A stretch of DNA of 64,000 nucleotides from JAEUPI01 sp046348365 (lineage in GTDB: Bacteria; Pseudomonadota; Gammaproteobacteria; Burkholderiales; Burkholderiaceae_C), in assembly GCA_046348365.1 (NCBI GenBank), contig JAXMEL010000001.1, positions 62,001-126,000 of the forward strand, read 5' to 3'. The position numbers and the translations under genes were made by a program. Shown here in pieces: positions 28,012 to 37,492 of this stretch. Below the pieces are notes generated by a model. The model saw nothing but the letters and a program-made list of their open reading frames with translations, was not told the origin of the DNA and did not search any database. Every line of letters starts with the position of its first letter. The first letter of the stretch is position 1.

Positions 28012-29159
28012 CAACGCTTCCAGAACCGCTCGCTCGCGATGCGCGCGCCCTTGGCCATCGCGGCCATCTTGGCCCACACCACGTCGGGGTCCACCGCGGC
28101 CTGGCCGACCCAGGTGCCGAAGCCGCAGTCGCTGCCGGCCATCACGTTCTCGCGGCCCACCAGATTCGCGTAGCGGCCGATGCGTTGCGCGATCAGCTCG
28201 GGGTGCTCGATGAAGTTCGACTTCGACTCGATCACGCCGGGGATCAGCACCTTGCCCGCGGGCAGCTTCACGGCTTCGAACAGCTGCCACTCGTGCGCGT
28301 GGCGCGGGTTGGCCGCCTCGAGCGCGATGGCCATCGGCCGCGCCTGGAACACGATGTCGATCACGTCGGCCAGCGGCACGTCGCAATGGTGCGGGCCTTC
28401 GTAGTTGCCCCAGCACAGGTGCATGCGCAGCTGCTCGACCGCGATGTTGCGCAACGCGTGGTTGAGCACCTCCACGTGCAGCTGCGCCTTCTTGCGCCAA
28501 TCGGGCAGGCTCAGGTCGGCGTGCTGGATGTGGCGGCCCATGCCGAGGTCGGGGCAGTCGATCTGCAGCACGAAGCCGGCGTTGGTGATCGTCTCGTACT
28601 CGGCGCGCATCGCCTCGGCGATCGCGTACAGATAGTCTTCCTCGGTCTTGTAGTGGTCGTTCTTGAAGAACAGCGACACCACGCCCGGCGAGGCCGCGGT
28701 GAGAAAGCCCTCGGTGGCCTTCACCCGCGCGAGTGCGTCGCGCAGGTGCGCGCAATCGGTCTTCGCCGCCTCGGGGTCGCGCACCTGGATCGCGGCGTTG
28801 CACGTGGGCGTGCGGCGGCGCGAGCGGCCCGGGTCGCCGAACACGCGCTTGGCGAGGCCGGGGAAGCCCACCAGATCCTGATAGACGAAGCTGTTGTCTT
28901 CGCCGCCGAAGCCGGCGAGCCGGTCCTTGATGTAGGTGGCGTAGCTCGGCTTGCTCATCTCGCCGTCGCCCACGATGTCGACGCCCGACTCGGCCTGCTT
29001 GCGCACCACTTCGGCCACCGCGGCGGCGATGCGCCGCTCCAGCGCCGCCGCGTCGACCGGTACGCCTTCTTCCTTGGCGTACATGGTCTTGATCAGGTCG
29101 GGCGGGCGCGGCAGGCTGCCGGTGTGCGTGGTGAGGAATCGCTCGGTGCTGCGCTTCAT
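28011..29159 (-). CDS. MetE C-terminal-domain-like methyltransferase (type 2)
   Basis: 382 aa. Starts with THTGSLPRP, the MetE catalytic-barrel opening, followed by DGEMSK. Zinc ligands are conserved as H-x-C in MHLCWGN, a Glu in IALEAANPRH and a Cys in GSDCGFGTW. Differs clearly from the type 1 copy at 25483 (different spacing and extra GNYEGPHHCDVPL). The cobalamin-independent methionine synthase II family is widespread in Burkholderiales with unknown substrates. It follows a Bug-type binding protein by 25 bases, suggesting it processes an imported carboxylate. Confidence 0.8.
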   Translation of the reverse strand: MKRSTERFLTTHTGSLPRPPDLIKTMYAKEEGVPVDAAALERRIAAAVAEVVRKQAESGVDIVGDGEMSKPSYATYIKDRLAGFGGEDNSFVYQDLVGFPGLAKRVFGDPGRSRRRTPTCNAAIQVRDPEAAKTDCAHLRDALARVKATEGFLTAASPGVVSLFFKNDHYKTEEDYLYAIAEAMRAEYETITNAGFVLQIDCPDLGMGRHIQHADLSLPDWRKKAQLHVEVLNHALRNIAVEQLRMHLCWGNYEGPHHCDVPLADVIDIVFQARPMAIALEAANPRHAHEWQLFEAVKLPAGKVLIPGVIESKSNFIEHPELIAQRIGRYANLVGRENVMAGSDCGFGTWVGQAAVDPDVVWAKMAAMAKGARIASERFWKR

Positions 29160-29184
29160 CGTCTCGCCTCGTGGTGGCGCGTGA

Positions 29185-30180
29185 TCAGCTCTCGGCGGTG
29201 AAGCCGATGGCCTTGACGATCGGCCCCCAGCGCTCGGTGTCGGCCTTGAGCATCGCGGCCAGCTCGTCGGGCGACGACGACTTGGCCTCCAGCCCCATCA
29301 CCGCAAGGCCGTCGACGGTTTCCTTGTCGGCCAGCGCGGCGCGCAGCGCGGCGTTGGCGCGCTGCACCACGTCGGCCGCGGCCTTGCCGGGCAGGTAGAA
29401 GCCGAACCATTCGGCGAACACCATGTCCTTGAGCCCCTGCTCGGCGAGCGTGGGCGTGTCGGGTGCGAACTTGCTGCGCGCGGCGCCGGTGGCAGCGAGC
29501 AGCCGGCACTTGCCGGCCGCCACGTGCTGCGTGAATTCGCCGATCGGCCCCGACACCGCCTGCAGCTGACCGCCCACCATGTCGAGGATCGCCGGCTGCG
29601 TGCCGCGATAGGGCACGTGCTTCAGGTCGATGCCCGCGCTGCGGCCGAGCAGCGCGCCGATGAAGTGCGGCACCGAGCCCGCCGCCGGTGAGCCGAAGTT
29701 GGCCAGCGCCGGGTTGGCCTTGCACCAGGCCAGGAACTCGGGTATCGACTTCACCGCCGCCGGCACCGCAGGCCCGACGGCGAAGCCGAAGTCGAAGGTG
29801 CAGCCCAGGCTCACCGGCGTGAGATCGGCGATCGGGTCGTAAGGCAGCTTCTTGTAGATGTGCGGGTAGATGCCGAGCATCGACATCGGCGTCTGCAGGA
29901 TCGTGCTGCCGTCGCCGGCCATCGACTTGGCCGACTGGATCGCGATCTGCCCGCCGGCGCCGGTGCGGTTCTCGACCACCACGCTCTTGCCGTAGCCCGG
30001 CGCCATCTTCGCCGCCACGCGGCGGCAGATGGTGTCGCTGGTGCCGCCGGGCGGGAAGCCGGTGATCACGCGCACGGTGTCGAACGCCGCCTGCGCGCCG
30101 GCCCGCAGTGTGAACGTGGCGAGCGGTGCGAGCGCGGTGGCACCGAGCAGCGCGCGGCGGCTGATCGCGGGGGTGGTCAT
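29185..30180 (-). CDS. Bug-family tripartite tricarboxylate transporter binding protein
   Basis: 331 aa. Tat-like signal (SRRALLGATALAPLATFTLRAGAQA), then the Bug fold: VRVITGFPPGGTSDTICR near the start, VVVENRTGAGGQIA, and HVPYRGTQPAILDMVGGQ in the ligand pocket. Binds a carboxylate in the periplasm. No TctA/TctB membrane genes are present, the usual orphan situation in Burkholderiales. The ATG at 30180 is chosen over 30192 because GGAGA stands seven bases before it. Confidence 0.87.
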   Translation of the reverse strand: MTTPAISRRALLGATALAPLATFTLRAGAQAAFDTVRVITGFPPGGTSDTICRRVAAKMAPGYGKSVVVENRTGAGGQIAIQSAKSMAGDGSTILQTPMSMLGIYPHIYKKLPYDPIADLTPVSLGCTFDFGFAVGPAVPAAVKSIPEFLAWCKANPALANFGSPAAGSVPHFIGALLGRSAGIDLKHVPYRGTQPAILDMVGGQLQAVSGPIGEFTQHVAAGKCRLLAATGAARSKFAPDTPTLAEQGLKDMVFAEWFGFYLPGKAAADVVQRANAALRAALADKETVDGLAVMGLEAKSSSPDELAAMLKADTERWGPIVKAIGFTAES

Positions 30181-30354
30181 GCGCGTCTCCATCGAAGGCC
30201 CGAGCGGCCGAGGCGCGAAATATCGGGTCGCCCGCCGGTACGCGCACTTGGGGGGAACCAGGGTGCGCGCGCGGCCCCCGGGCCGGGTGGCGGCGCGCGT
30301 GCTCTACCCGATGCGAGGGTGCACCCGCCGCCGGCCGCACCCTACATTGGCCCG

Positions 30355-30672
30355 ATGCCGGATCCCGTGGCCACCGCCATCGTGCACGAAGCGCTCGCGC
30401 TGCGCGTCTCGCATGCGCACGCGCCGGCGCTCGACGTGCTCGACCTGGTGATGCGCGGCCGGCACGGCCGGCTGCTCGACTTCGGCACGCACATGGTGCC
30501 GCCCGACGCGTTCGCCATCCTGGTGGCCGAGGCGATGGCCGATCCGATCCCGCCCGCCGACTGGGCCGCGTTCACCGGCCCCGACGCCGACCCGCGGCTG
30601 CGCGCAGCGATGCGGCTGCAGTTCGCGCTGAACGTGTGGCCGCTGTTTCTGGAGCGTTACGCGGTCGGCTGA
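30355..30672 (+). CDS. Hypothetical protein, 105 aa
   Basis: Reads MPDPVATAIVHEALALRVSH and contains DVLDLVMRGRHGRLLDFGTHMVPPDAFAIL; helical, soluble, slightly acidic, without a signal peptide. Its amino-acid composition looks like a real protein and the reverse-strand frames here do not. It ends 16 bases inside the convergent nitronate monooxygenase gene. Not recognised. Confidence 0.5.
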   Translation: MPDPVATAIVHEALALRVSHAHAPALDVLDLVMRGRHGRLLDFGTHMVPPDAFAILVAEAMADPIPPADWAAFTGPDADPRLRAAMRLQFALNVWPLFLERYAVG

Positions 30673-31631
30673 ATCCGCTGCAGACACCTCGCGGCTTCGC
30701 TCGACATGCGCTCGACGATGCGGCCGGCCGGCTCGATGGTGTTGATCAGCCCCGCTGCCTCGCCGAACCAGACGCCGCTGTTCTCCGGGTCACCGTCCAT
30801 GAAGGCCTGGCGGTAGCGCGGTGCTTCGGTCTTGATGTTGCGCTCGAGCTCTGCCTCGCGCCCATGCCAGCGATCGGTGAAGGCGTTGCGCCTGATGCGC
30901 GCCGTGAAGCCGCGCGGCCACGGAATCTGCCGTGCGATGTCGGGCACCGTGGTGCGCAGCGTGCCGTCGCCATCGGTTTCGAGAATCGCCTGGTGATGTC
31001 GTGCGTGCACCAGCGCCTCGCTCGACGCCCACAGCCGCGTGCCGACGAGCACGCCGTCGGCGCCGAGCACGAGCGACGCCGCCAGTCCGCGGCCGTCGGC
31101 AATGCCACCGGCCGCCAACAGAAGCGTTGCGGGCGCGTGCTCGGCCAGGTAGTCGGCCACTTCGGGCACGAACGTGAACGTGCCGCGCAGCGCGCCATGA
31201 CCGCCCGCCTCGGCGCCTTGCGCCACGACGATGTCGGCGCCGACGTCGACCGCGTCCATCACGTGACCCATGTCCTGGCACTGGCAGACGACGCGCGCAC
31301 CGGCGGCCCGGATCTCGTCGACGAACGGGCGCGGATCGCCGAACGACAGCATCACCGCCGCCGGGCGGTGCTTCAGCACGTCGGTCAGCAGCGACGGCGA
31401 CTTGCGCAGCGACCAGGTGATGAAACCGACGCCGACCCGCTCACCGGCCGCGGCGGCGAACTGCGCGTCGAGCCACGACGGATCGCCATAGCCGCCGCCG
31501 ATCAGGCCGAGCCCGCCAGCTCGGCTGACTGCGGCCGCGAGCGCCCCGCCGCCGGCGAACGCCATCGGTGCGGACAGCACCGGGTGCCGCAGGCCGAGCG
31601 CCTGGGTCAGTCGGGTCGAGAGCGCGGTCAT
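30657..31631 (-). CDS. Nitronate monooxygenase
   Basis: 324 aa flavin-dependent TIM barrel (NMO/2-nitropropane dioxygenase family). Opening HPVLSAPMAFAGGG (FMN contact), GADIVVAQGAEAGGHG (catalytic His in GGHG, near residue 148), LLLAAGGIADGRGLAASLVLGADGVLVGTR (phosphate-binding). Oxidises nitronates or a related compound using FMN. Overlaps the convergent 105-aa gene by 16 bases. Confidence 0.87.
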   Translation of the reverse strand: MTALSTRLTQALGLRHPVLSAPMAFAGGGALAAAVSRAGGLGLIGGGYGDPSWLDAQFAAAAGERVGVGFITWSLRKSPSLLTDVLKHRPAAVMLSFGDPRPFVDEIRAAGARVVCQCQDMGHVMDAVDVGADIVVAQGAEAGGHGALRGTFTFVPEVADYLAEHAPATLLLAAGGIADGRGLAASLVLGADGVLVGTRLWASSEALVHARHHQAILETDGDGTLRTTVPDIARQIPWPRGFTARIRRNAFTDRWHGREAELERNIKTEAPRYRQAFMDGDPENSGVWFGEAAGLINTIEPAGRIVERMSSEAARCLQRIQPTA

Positions 31632-31688
31632 CGAAATCTTCTCCGGTTCGTTGCACGAGCGGCATGCTGCATGCCACGCCGGGCCGGG

Positions 31689-31838
31689 TCAACGCCCCAT
31701 CAACTGGATGGCCCAGAACGTGAGAAGGCCGCCGAAGAGCACGAGCGTCGCGATCGGCTTCCACACCGCCGCGAGCGCGCCGCCGCACACGGCGACGCCG
31801 GCCGGAATGGTCATGATGAGGAGGGCGTTGGAGTTCAT
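31689..31838 (-). CDS. 49-aa membrane protein
   Basis: From the ATG at 31838: MNSNALLIMTIPAGVAVCGG, then a helix ending LVLFGGLLTFWAIQLMGR. Two short hydrophobic segments (about 5-25 and 30-46), probably a helical hairpin in the inner membrane. Small proteins of this look are common in Burkholderiales; function unknown. Weak ribosome-binding site. Confidence 0.45.
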   Translation of the reverse strand: MNSNALLIMTIPAGVAVCGGALAAVWKPIATLVLFGGLLTFWAIQLMGR

Positions 31839-31990
31839 GGGCAACCCATGCGGGCCTGGGTGACGCGGCATCGTTGAGCGCGCGACCTTGCGCCGCGCTG
31901 ATGCGCGGCGGGTTGCCGCATGCGAGATCACCGCGTTGTTGATGCGCCAAGGCATCGTGGTGCATGATGTCTTGTCGCGGCCCCTGCGGC

Positions 31991-32026
31991 CCCAAAACGA
32001 GAGGGCCCGCTCAGGGGCGGGCCCTC
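31991..32026 (-). terminator. Rho-independent terminator of tRNA-Thr
   Basis: A 10-bp GC stem GAGGGCCCGC/GCGGGCCCTC (32026-32017 and 32010-32001) with a 6-base loop, followed on the minus strand by TCGTTTT. It lies nine bases past the encoded CCA of the tRNA. Confidence 0.85.
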
Positions 32027-32034
32027 GATGTCAT

Positions 32035-32110
32035 TGGTGCCGATGGACGGACTCGAACTGTCGACCTTCGCATTACGAATGCGCTGCTCTACCAACTGAG
32101 CTACACCGGC
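32035..32110 (-). tRNA. tRNA-Thr(CGU)
   Basis: 76 bases with encoded CCA. Acceptor GCCGGUG/CAUCGGC, D-arm GCUCAGUUGGUAGAGC, anticodon stem GCGCA with loop UUCGUAA (anticodon CGU), T-arm with GUUCGAGUC. Reads ACG threonine codons, which are frequent in this GC-rich genome. Confidence 0.95.
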
Positions 32111-32185
32111 GGGAAAGCGCAACATTATAGGCGGGGGCGCGGAGCTGCCTTGCGATGCGCCGGCTGCGCGTACAGTGCGCGCACC

Positions 32186-32926
32186 GTGTCGAAAGCCTCG
32201 CATCATGCAACTGCCGCGCGACGAACCCTTGCCCTGGCCGCGGCCGTGGCTGGCGTGGTGATCGGCGTGATCGCCGCTGCACCGTCATCAGCCGCCGAGC
32301 CGGCCGAGGCCTGGGCCGGCACCGAGCGCTGGCGCGCCGACAACGCGCGCATCGGGCCGCCCGCGGCCGGCGTGACGCGCGTGGTGTTCTTCGGCGACTC
32401 GATCACCGAGGCCTGGCCGTTGCCCGCGCCGCCGGCGGCGCAGCGCCGCGAGTACGTCAACCGCGGCATCGGCGGGCAGACCACGCCGCAGATGCTGCTG
32501 CGCTTTCGCGCCGACGTGCTGGCGCTGCAGCCGCGCGCGGTGGTGCTGCTGGCCGGCACCAACGACATCGCCGGCAACACCGGCCCCACGACGGTGGCCG
32601 AGATCGCCGGCCATCTGCGCTCGATGCTGCAGCTGGCGCGCGCCGAAGGCGTGCACGTGGTGCTGTGCTCGGTGCTGCCGGCGCTGGCCTATCCCTGGCA
32701 GCCCGAGGTGCGGCCGGCGGCGACGATCACCGCGCTGAACGCCGAGCTGCAGGCGCTGGCACGCGAGCAGGGCGCGCGCTGGGTCGACTACCACGCGGCG
32801 ATGGCCGACGCGCGCGACGGCCTGCCCGCGGCGCTGGCCGACGACGGCGTGCACCCCAATGCCGCCGGCTACGCGCGCATGGCTGCGCTGCTGGCGCCGG
32901 TGCTGGAGGCGGCGCTGCGCGACTGA
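32186..32926 (+). CDS. Exported SGNH/GDSL hydrolase
   Basis: 246 aa from the GTG at 32186. Signal peptide ~1-37 (TLALAAAVAGVVIGVIAA core, cleavage around SSAAEPA). SGNH blocks: VVFFGDSITEAW (catalytic Ser in GDSI), a glycine in NRGIGGQTTPQM, AGTNDIAGN (Asn), and DDGVHPNAAGY (Asp/His). Likely a periplasmic esterase, lipase or acyl-glycan deacetylase. No ATG fits the frame near the signal peptide, so GTG is preferred. Confidence 0.83.
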   Translation: MSKASHHATAARRTLALAAAVAGVVIGVIAAAPSSAAEPAEAWAGTERWRADNARIGPPAAGVTRVVFFGDSITEAWPLPAPPAAQRREYVNRGIGGQTTPQMLLRFRADVLALQPRAVVLLAGTNDIAGNTGPTTVAEIAGHLRSMLQLARAEGVHVVLCSVLPALAYPWQPEVRPAATITALNAELQALAREQGARWVDYHAAMADARDGLPAALADDGVHPNAAGYARMAALLAPVLEAALRD

Positions 32927-33040
32927 CGCCGAAGGCGGCGTCGTGCGACTGATGGCGCCCGACCGAGGGCGGGCCCCGATGCCAGGGGCCTCGTGCGGCG
33001 CGAGACTGCGGGCCTCCTGCAACGCCAAGCGAGGTGCGCG

Positions 33041-33502
<462 letters not shown>

Positions 33503-33513
33503 AGGGGGCGATC

Positions 33514-35718
33514 ATGACGATCGAATCGCCCGCCACCGCAGCCGGCGATGTCACACGGCGCGACTTCCTCGTGCGCAGCGCTACCGCAGGCGGCGCGCTG
33601 GCGCTGGGGCTCGCGGTGCCGTTCGGCGATGCAGCGGCGCAGGCTGCAGCGTCGCCGCCGGCCCAGGAGCTCAACGTGTGGGTCGTGGTGCAGCCCGACG
33701 ACACCTGCGTGATCCGCATCGCGCGCAGCGAGATGGGGCAGGGCACGCTCACCGGCCTGGCGCAGCTCGTGGCCGAGGAGCTGGAGTGCGACTGGGCCCA
33801 CGTGCGCACCGAGCAGGTCTCGCCGCAGCGCAACCTCGCGGCCAAGCGCGCGTGGGGCGAGATGGGCACCGGCGGCAGCCGCGGCATCCGCACATCGGAA
33901 GACTACGTGCGTCGCGGCGGCGCCGCCGCGCGGCTGATGCTGCTGCAGGCCGCGGCCGACGAATGGAAGGTGCCGCTGGCCGAACTGAGCGTGAAGGCCG
34001 GCGTGGTCACGCACGCAGCGTCGGGCCGCAGCGCGCGCTACGGCCAGCTGGCGCCGGCGGCGGCCAGGCTCACGCCGCCCGATCCGAAGTCGATCACGCT
34101 GAAGAACCCGAAGACGTGGACCATCGCCGGCCAGCCGCTCGCGCGGCTCGATACCGCCGACAAGCTCGACGGCAGCAAGCGCTACGCGATCGACGTGCGC
34201 CTGCCCGGCATGCTCTGTGCGGCGATCAAGGCCTGCCCGGTGTTCGGCGGCAAGCTGGCGGGCTTCGATGCCGGCGCCGTGACGAGCCGGCGCGGCGTGA
34301 AGGGCGTGGTGCGCGTCAACGACCACACCGTGGCCGTGGTGGCCGACACCTGGTGGCGCGCGAAGACCGCGCTCGACGCGCTGCCGATCCGGTGGGACGA
34401 AGGCGCCGGCGCCACCGCCAGCAGCGCCACGATCGCGCAGCACCTGCGCGGCGGGCTCGAGGCCGACAACGCCTACGCGATGCGCGCCGAGGGCGATGCG
34501 CGCGCCGCGATCGCCGGCGCGGCGAAGAAAGTGAGCGCGGTCTACGCCACGCCGTTCCTCGCGCACGCGACGATGGAGCCGATGAACTGCACCGCGCGCA
34601 TCGGGCCCGCGCTCGCCGAGGCGTGGGTGCCGACGCAGAACGCCGAGGCCGCGCTCGCCGCGCTCGCGGAGGAATCAGGCCTGCCGCTGGCGCAGTGCGC
34701 GGTGCACCGGCTCGATCTCGGCGGCGGCTTCGGCCGCCGCGGCGGCAGCCAGGACTACGTGCGCCAGGCCGCGGCGATCGCCAGGCAGTTCCCCGGCGTG
34801 CCGGTGCAGCTGATCTGGAGCCGCGAGGAGGACCAGTCGCATGACTTCTACCGCCCGATCTCGATGTGCAGGCTGGAGGCCGGGCTCGACGGCGAGGGCC
34901 GCCTCACGGGCCTGCACGTGCGCGTGTCGGGGCAGTCGATCAATGCCTACGTGGCGCCGCAGACGGTGATCGAGGGCAAGGACCGGCGGCAGCTGCAGGG
35001 CTACTGGGCCGAGCCGGGCGACGCGCAGCTCGGCTACACCGTGCCTAACCTGCTCGTCGAGTATGCGATGCGCAACACGCACGTACCGGTGGGGCCGTGG
35101 CGCGGCGTGAACACGAACCAGAACGGCGTGTACATGGAGTGCTTCATCGACGAGGTGGCGCGCGCGGCGGGGGCCGACCCGCTGGCATTTCGCCGCACGC
35201 TGATGGGCAGGCACCCCAGGCACCTGAAGGTGCTGAATGCCGCCGCAGAGCGCGCCGGCTGGGGCAGCGCGCTGCCGGCGGGGCGGCACCGCGGCATCGC
35301 GCAGTTCATGGGCTACGGCAGCTACTCGGCAGCGGTGGCCGAGGTGTCGGTGAGCGCGCGCGGCGAGCTGCGCGTGCACCGCATGGTGCTGGCGATCGAC
35401 TGCGGCCATGCGGTCAACCCGGGCCAGATCGCGGCGCAGGTGGAAGGCTCGGTGGCCTACGGGCTCAGCGCCGCCTTGCACGGCGAGATCACCATCGACA
35501 AGGGCCACGTCGTCGAGCGCAACTTCGACACCTACCCGATCCTGCGCCTGGCCGAGTTCCCGCAGGTCGAGACGGTGATCGTGCCGAGCTTCGACTTCTG
35601 GGGCGGCGTCGGCGAGCCGACGATCTGCGTCGTCACGCCGAGCGTGCTCAACGCGATCCACGCCGCCACCGGCAAACCGGTGCGCAGCCTGCCGCTGAAG
35701 AACGTGAAGCTGGTGTGA
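33514..35718 (+). CDS. iorB: Molybdopterin subunit of IorAB-type hydroxylase
   Basis: 734 aa. Tat signal (VTRRDFLVRSATAGGALALG), then a xanthine-dehydrogenase-family molybdenum domain: RSEMGQGTLTGLAQLVAEEL, LDLGGGFGRRGG, PVGPWRGVNTNQNG and the catalytic Glu in GGVGEP near the C-terminus. Hydroxylates an aldehyde or N-heterocycle; the substrate is not certain. A ribosome-binding site GAAGGGGG stands before the ATG. The Tat signal implies export of the folded complex, with IorA carried along. No maturation gene (XdhC/CoxF type) is next to it. Confidence 0.88.
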   Translation: MTIESPATAAGDVTRRDFLVRSATAGGALALGLAVPFGDAAAQAAASPPAQELNVWVVVQPDDTCVIRIARSEMGQGTLTGLAQLVAEELECDWAHVRTEQVSPQRNLAAKRAWGEMGTGGSRGIRTSEDYVRRGGAAARLMLLQAAADEWKVPLAELSVKAGVVTHAASGRSARYGQLAPAAARLTPPDPKSITLKNPKTWTIAGQPLARLDTADKLDGSKRYAIDVRLPGMLCAAIKACPVFGGKLAGFDAGAVTSRRGVKGVVRVNDHTVAVVADTWWRAKTALDALPIRWDEGAGATASSATIAQHLRGGLEADNAYAMRAEGDARAAIAGAAKKVSAVYATPFLAHATMEPMNCTARIGPALAEAWVPTQNAEAALAALAEESGLPLAQCAVHRLDLGGGFGRRGGSQDYVRQAAAIARQFPGVPVQLIWSREEDQSHDFYRPISMCRLEAGLDGEGRLTGLHVRVSGQSINAYVAPQTVIEGKDRRQLQGYWAEPGDAQLGYTVPNLLVEYAMRNTHVPVGPWRGVNTNQNGVYMECFIDEVARAAGADPLAFRRTLMGRHPRHLKVLNAAAERAGWGSALPAGRHRGIAQFMGYGSYSAAVAEVSVSARGELRVHRMVLAIDCGHAVNPGQIAAQVEGSVAYGLSAALHGEITIDKGHVVERNFDTYPILRLAEFPQVETVIVPSFDFWGGVGEPTICVVTPSVLNAIHAATGKPVRSLPLKNVKLV

Positions 35719-35750
35719 ACCTCGCGCGCGCGGCGGAGCGGCGCGCGGGC

Positions 35751-36419
35751 CTACGAGTGCGTGATCCAGTCGGCGTAGCCGTCGGCGTCGAGATGCGGCA
35801 GCGTGTTGAAGGTGACCAGCGCGTGCCGCCGCGGCGTGAAGGCAAATTCGGTCACCGCGCTGTTGCGCATGCGCAGGTTCAGCTCGACCACGGCAGCGGG
35901 GGGTGCCTGCAGCACGGATGCCACTGCGGCGGAGATCGGCCCGCCGCTCGACACCATCAGCACGTCACCGCTGTGCTGCTTGCGCACGCGATCCAGCGCA
36001 TCGGTCACGCCGGCGACGAACTCGGGCCAGCTCGGCATGCCCGCGGGCTGCGTGCGGCCTTCCATCCACTGCAGCAACCCCTCCTTGAGCAGGCGGAAAT
36101 GCTGGCGCACCCCATCGGGCGTGACGGGTTGCGGCAGCGGTTGCGGGTGAACCGCCCGCACGACGGCTTCGGCGTCGTATTCGTCGATGCCCGGCAGCGC
36201 GGTGGGCTCGGCCAGGCCGCCCAGGCCCTGGGCCAGCGCGTCGAACGATTGGCGGTGCCGGCGCAGCGTGCCGGTGAACGCGGCCTCGAAGCGCAGGCCG
36301 CGCGCGCGCCAGTGTTCGCCGAGGCGCCGGCATTGGCGTGCGCCGAGCTCGCTCAGGCGGTCGTAGTCGTCGCTGCCGAACGAGGCCTGGCCATGGCGCA
36401 CGAGGAAGAGCCTGCCCAT
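35751..36419 (-). CDS. Histidine phosphatase family protein
   Basis: 222 aa phosphoglycerate-mutase-like fold. RHG catalytic motif at residues 8-10 (FLVRHGQASFG), an Arg in FTGTLRRHRQS, a Glu-like position near residue 115, and a second His region SSGGPIS in place of the common SHGG; the second catalytic histidine is therefore doubtful. Downstream of fbp by 60 bases on the same strand. Substrate unknown. Confidence 0.8.
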   Translation of the reverse strand: MGRLFLVRHGQASFGSDDYDRLSELGARQCRRLGEHWRARGLRFEAAFTGTLRRHRQSFDALAQGLGGLAEPTALPGIDEYDAEAVVRAVHPQPLPQPVTPDGVRQHFRLLKEGLLQWMEGRTQPAGMPSWPEFVAGVTDALDRVRKQHSGDVLMVSSGGPISAAVASVLQAPPAAVVELNLRMRNSAVTEFAFTPRRHALVTFNTLPHLDADGYADWITHS

Positions 36420-36479
36420 GGCGCGCGATTGTGAGGGCGCTCGCGCGGCAGCGTTGTCGCGGCCGCGACCCGCAGCCGC

Positions 36480-37484
36480 CTACTTGGCCTGGTGGTACGA
36501 GGTGACGCGCTCGACCTCGTTCTTCGAGCCGAGCATCACGCTGACGCGCTCGTGCAGCTTGCCGGGCTGGACGTCGAGGATGCGCTGCTGCCCGTTGGTG
36601 GCCGCACCGCCGGCCTGCTCGACCAGGAAGGCCATCGGGTTGGCCTCGTACATCAGGCGCAGCTTGCCGGGCTTGTCGGGGTCGCGCTGGTCCCACGGGT
36701 ACATGAAGATGCCGCCGCGGCAGAGGATACGGTGCACGTCGGCCACCATGCTCGCCACCCAGCGCATGTTGAAGTCCTTGCCGCGCGGGCCGGTCTTGCC
36801 GGCCAGGCATTCGTCGATGTAGCGGCGCACCGGCGGCGCCCAGTGCCGCAGGTTGCTCATGTTGATCGCGAACTCCTTGGTGTCGGCGGGGATCTGCACG
36901 TTCTCCTGCGTCAGCACCCAGGAGCCCATCTCGCGGTCGAGCGTGAACATCGCGACGCCGTCGCCCACGGTGAGCACCAGCGTGGTCTGCGGGCCGTAGA
37001 CGCAGTAGCCCGCGGCGGCCTGCGCGCTGCCGGGCTGCAGGAAGTCGGCCTCGGAGATGCCGGCATGGTTGCTCGGCTTCTTGAGCACCGAGAAGATGGT
37101 GCCGATCGACACGTTGACGTCGATGTTGGAGGAGCCGTCGAGCGGGTCGTACAGCAGCAGGTACTCGCCCTGCGGGTAGCGGTTGGGCACGACGTGGATC
37201 GAGTCCATCTCTTCGCTGGCCATCGCCGCCAGGTGACCGCCCCATTCGTTGGCCTCGAGCAGCATCTCGTTGGCGATCACGTCGAGCTTCTTCTGCACCT
37301 CGCCCTGCACGTTCTCGGATTCGGCGCTGCCCAGCACGTCGCCGAGCGCGCCCTTGTTGACCGAGATGGCGATGCGCTTGCAGGTGCGCGCGACGACTTC
37401 GATCAACAGGCGCAGCTGGCCGGGGATGTGGCCGTGCTCGCGTTGCTGCTCGACCAGGTATTGGGTGAGGGTGATGCGGCTCAT
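36480..37484 (-). CDS. fbp: Fructose-1,6-bisphosphatase class I
   Basis: 334 aa, full length. Metal-binding YDPLDGSSNID (about 116-126), ASEEMDSI near 90, and the substrate region GIFMYPWDQRDPDKPGKLRLMYEANPMA. Gluconeogenesis or Calvin-cycle step. Lies eight bases after pepN on the same strand, a pairing I recall as common in Burkholderiales. Confidence 0.95.
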   Translation of the reverse strand: MSRITLTQYLVEQQREHGHIPGQLRLLIEVVARTCKRIAISVNKGALGDVLGSAESENVQGEVQKKLDVIANEMLLEANEWGGHLAAMASEEMDSIHVVPNRYPQGEYLLLYDPLDGSSNIDVNVSIGTIFSVLKKPSNHAGISEADFLQPGSAQAAAGYCVYGPQTTLVLTVGDGVAMFTLDREMGSWVLTQENVQIPADTKEFAINMSNLRHWAPPVRRYIDECLAGKTGPRGKDFNMRWVASMVADVHRILCRGGIFMYPWDQRDPDKPGKLRLMYEANPMAFLVEQAGGAATNGQQRILDVQPGKLHERVSVMLGSKNEVERVTSYHQAK

Positions 37485-37492
37485 GATGGGCT

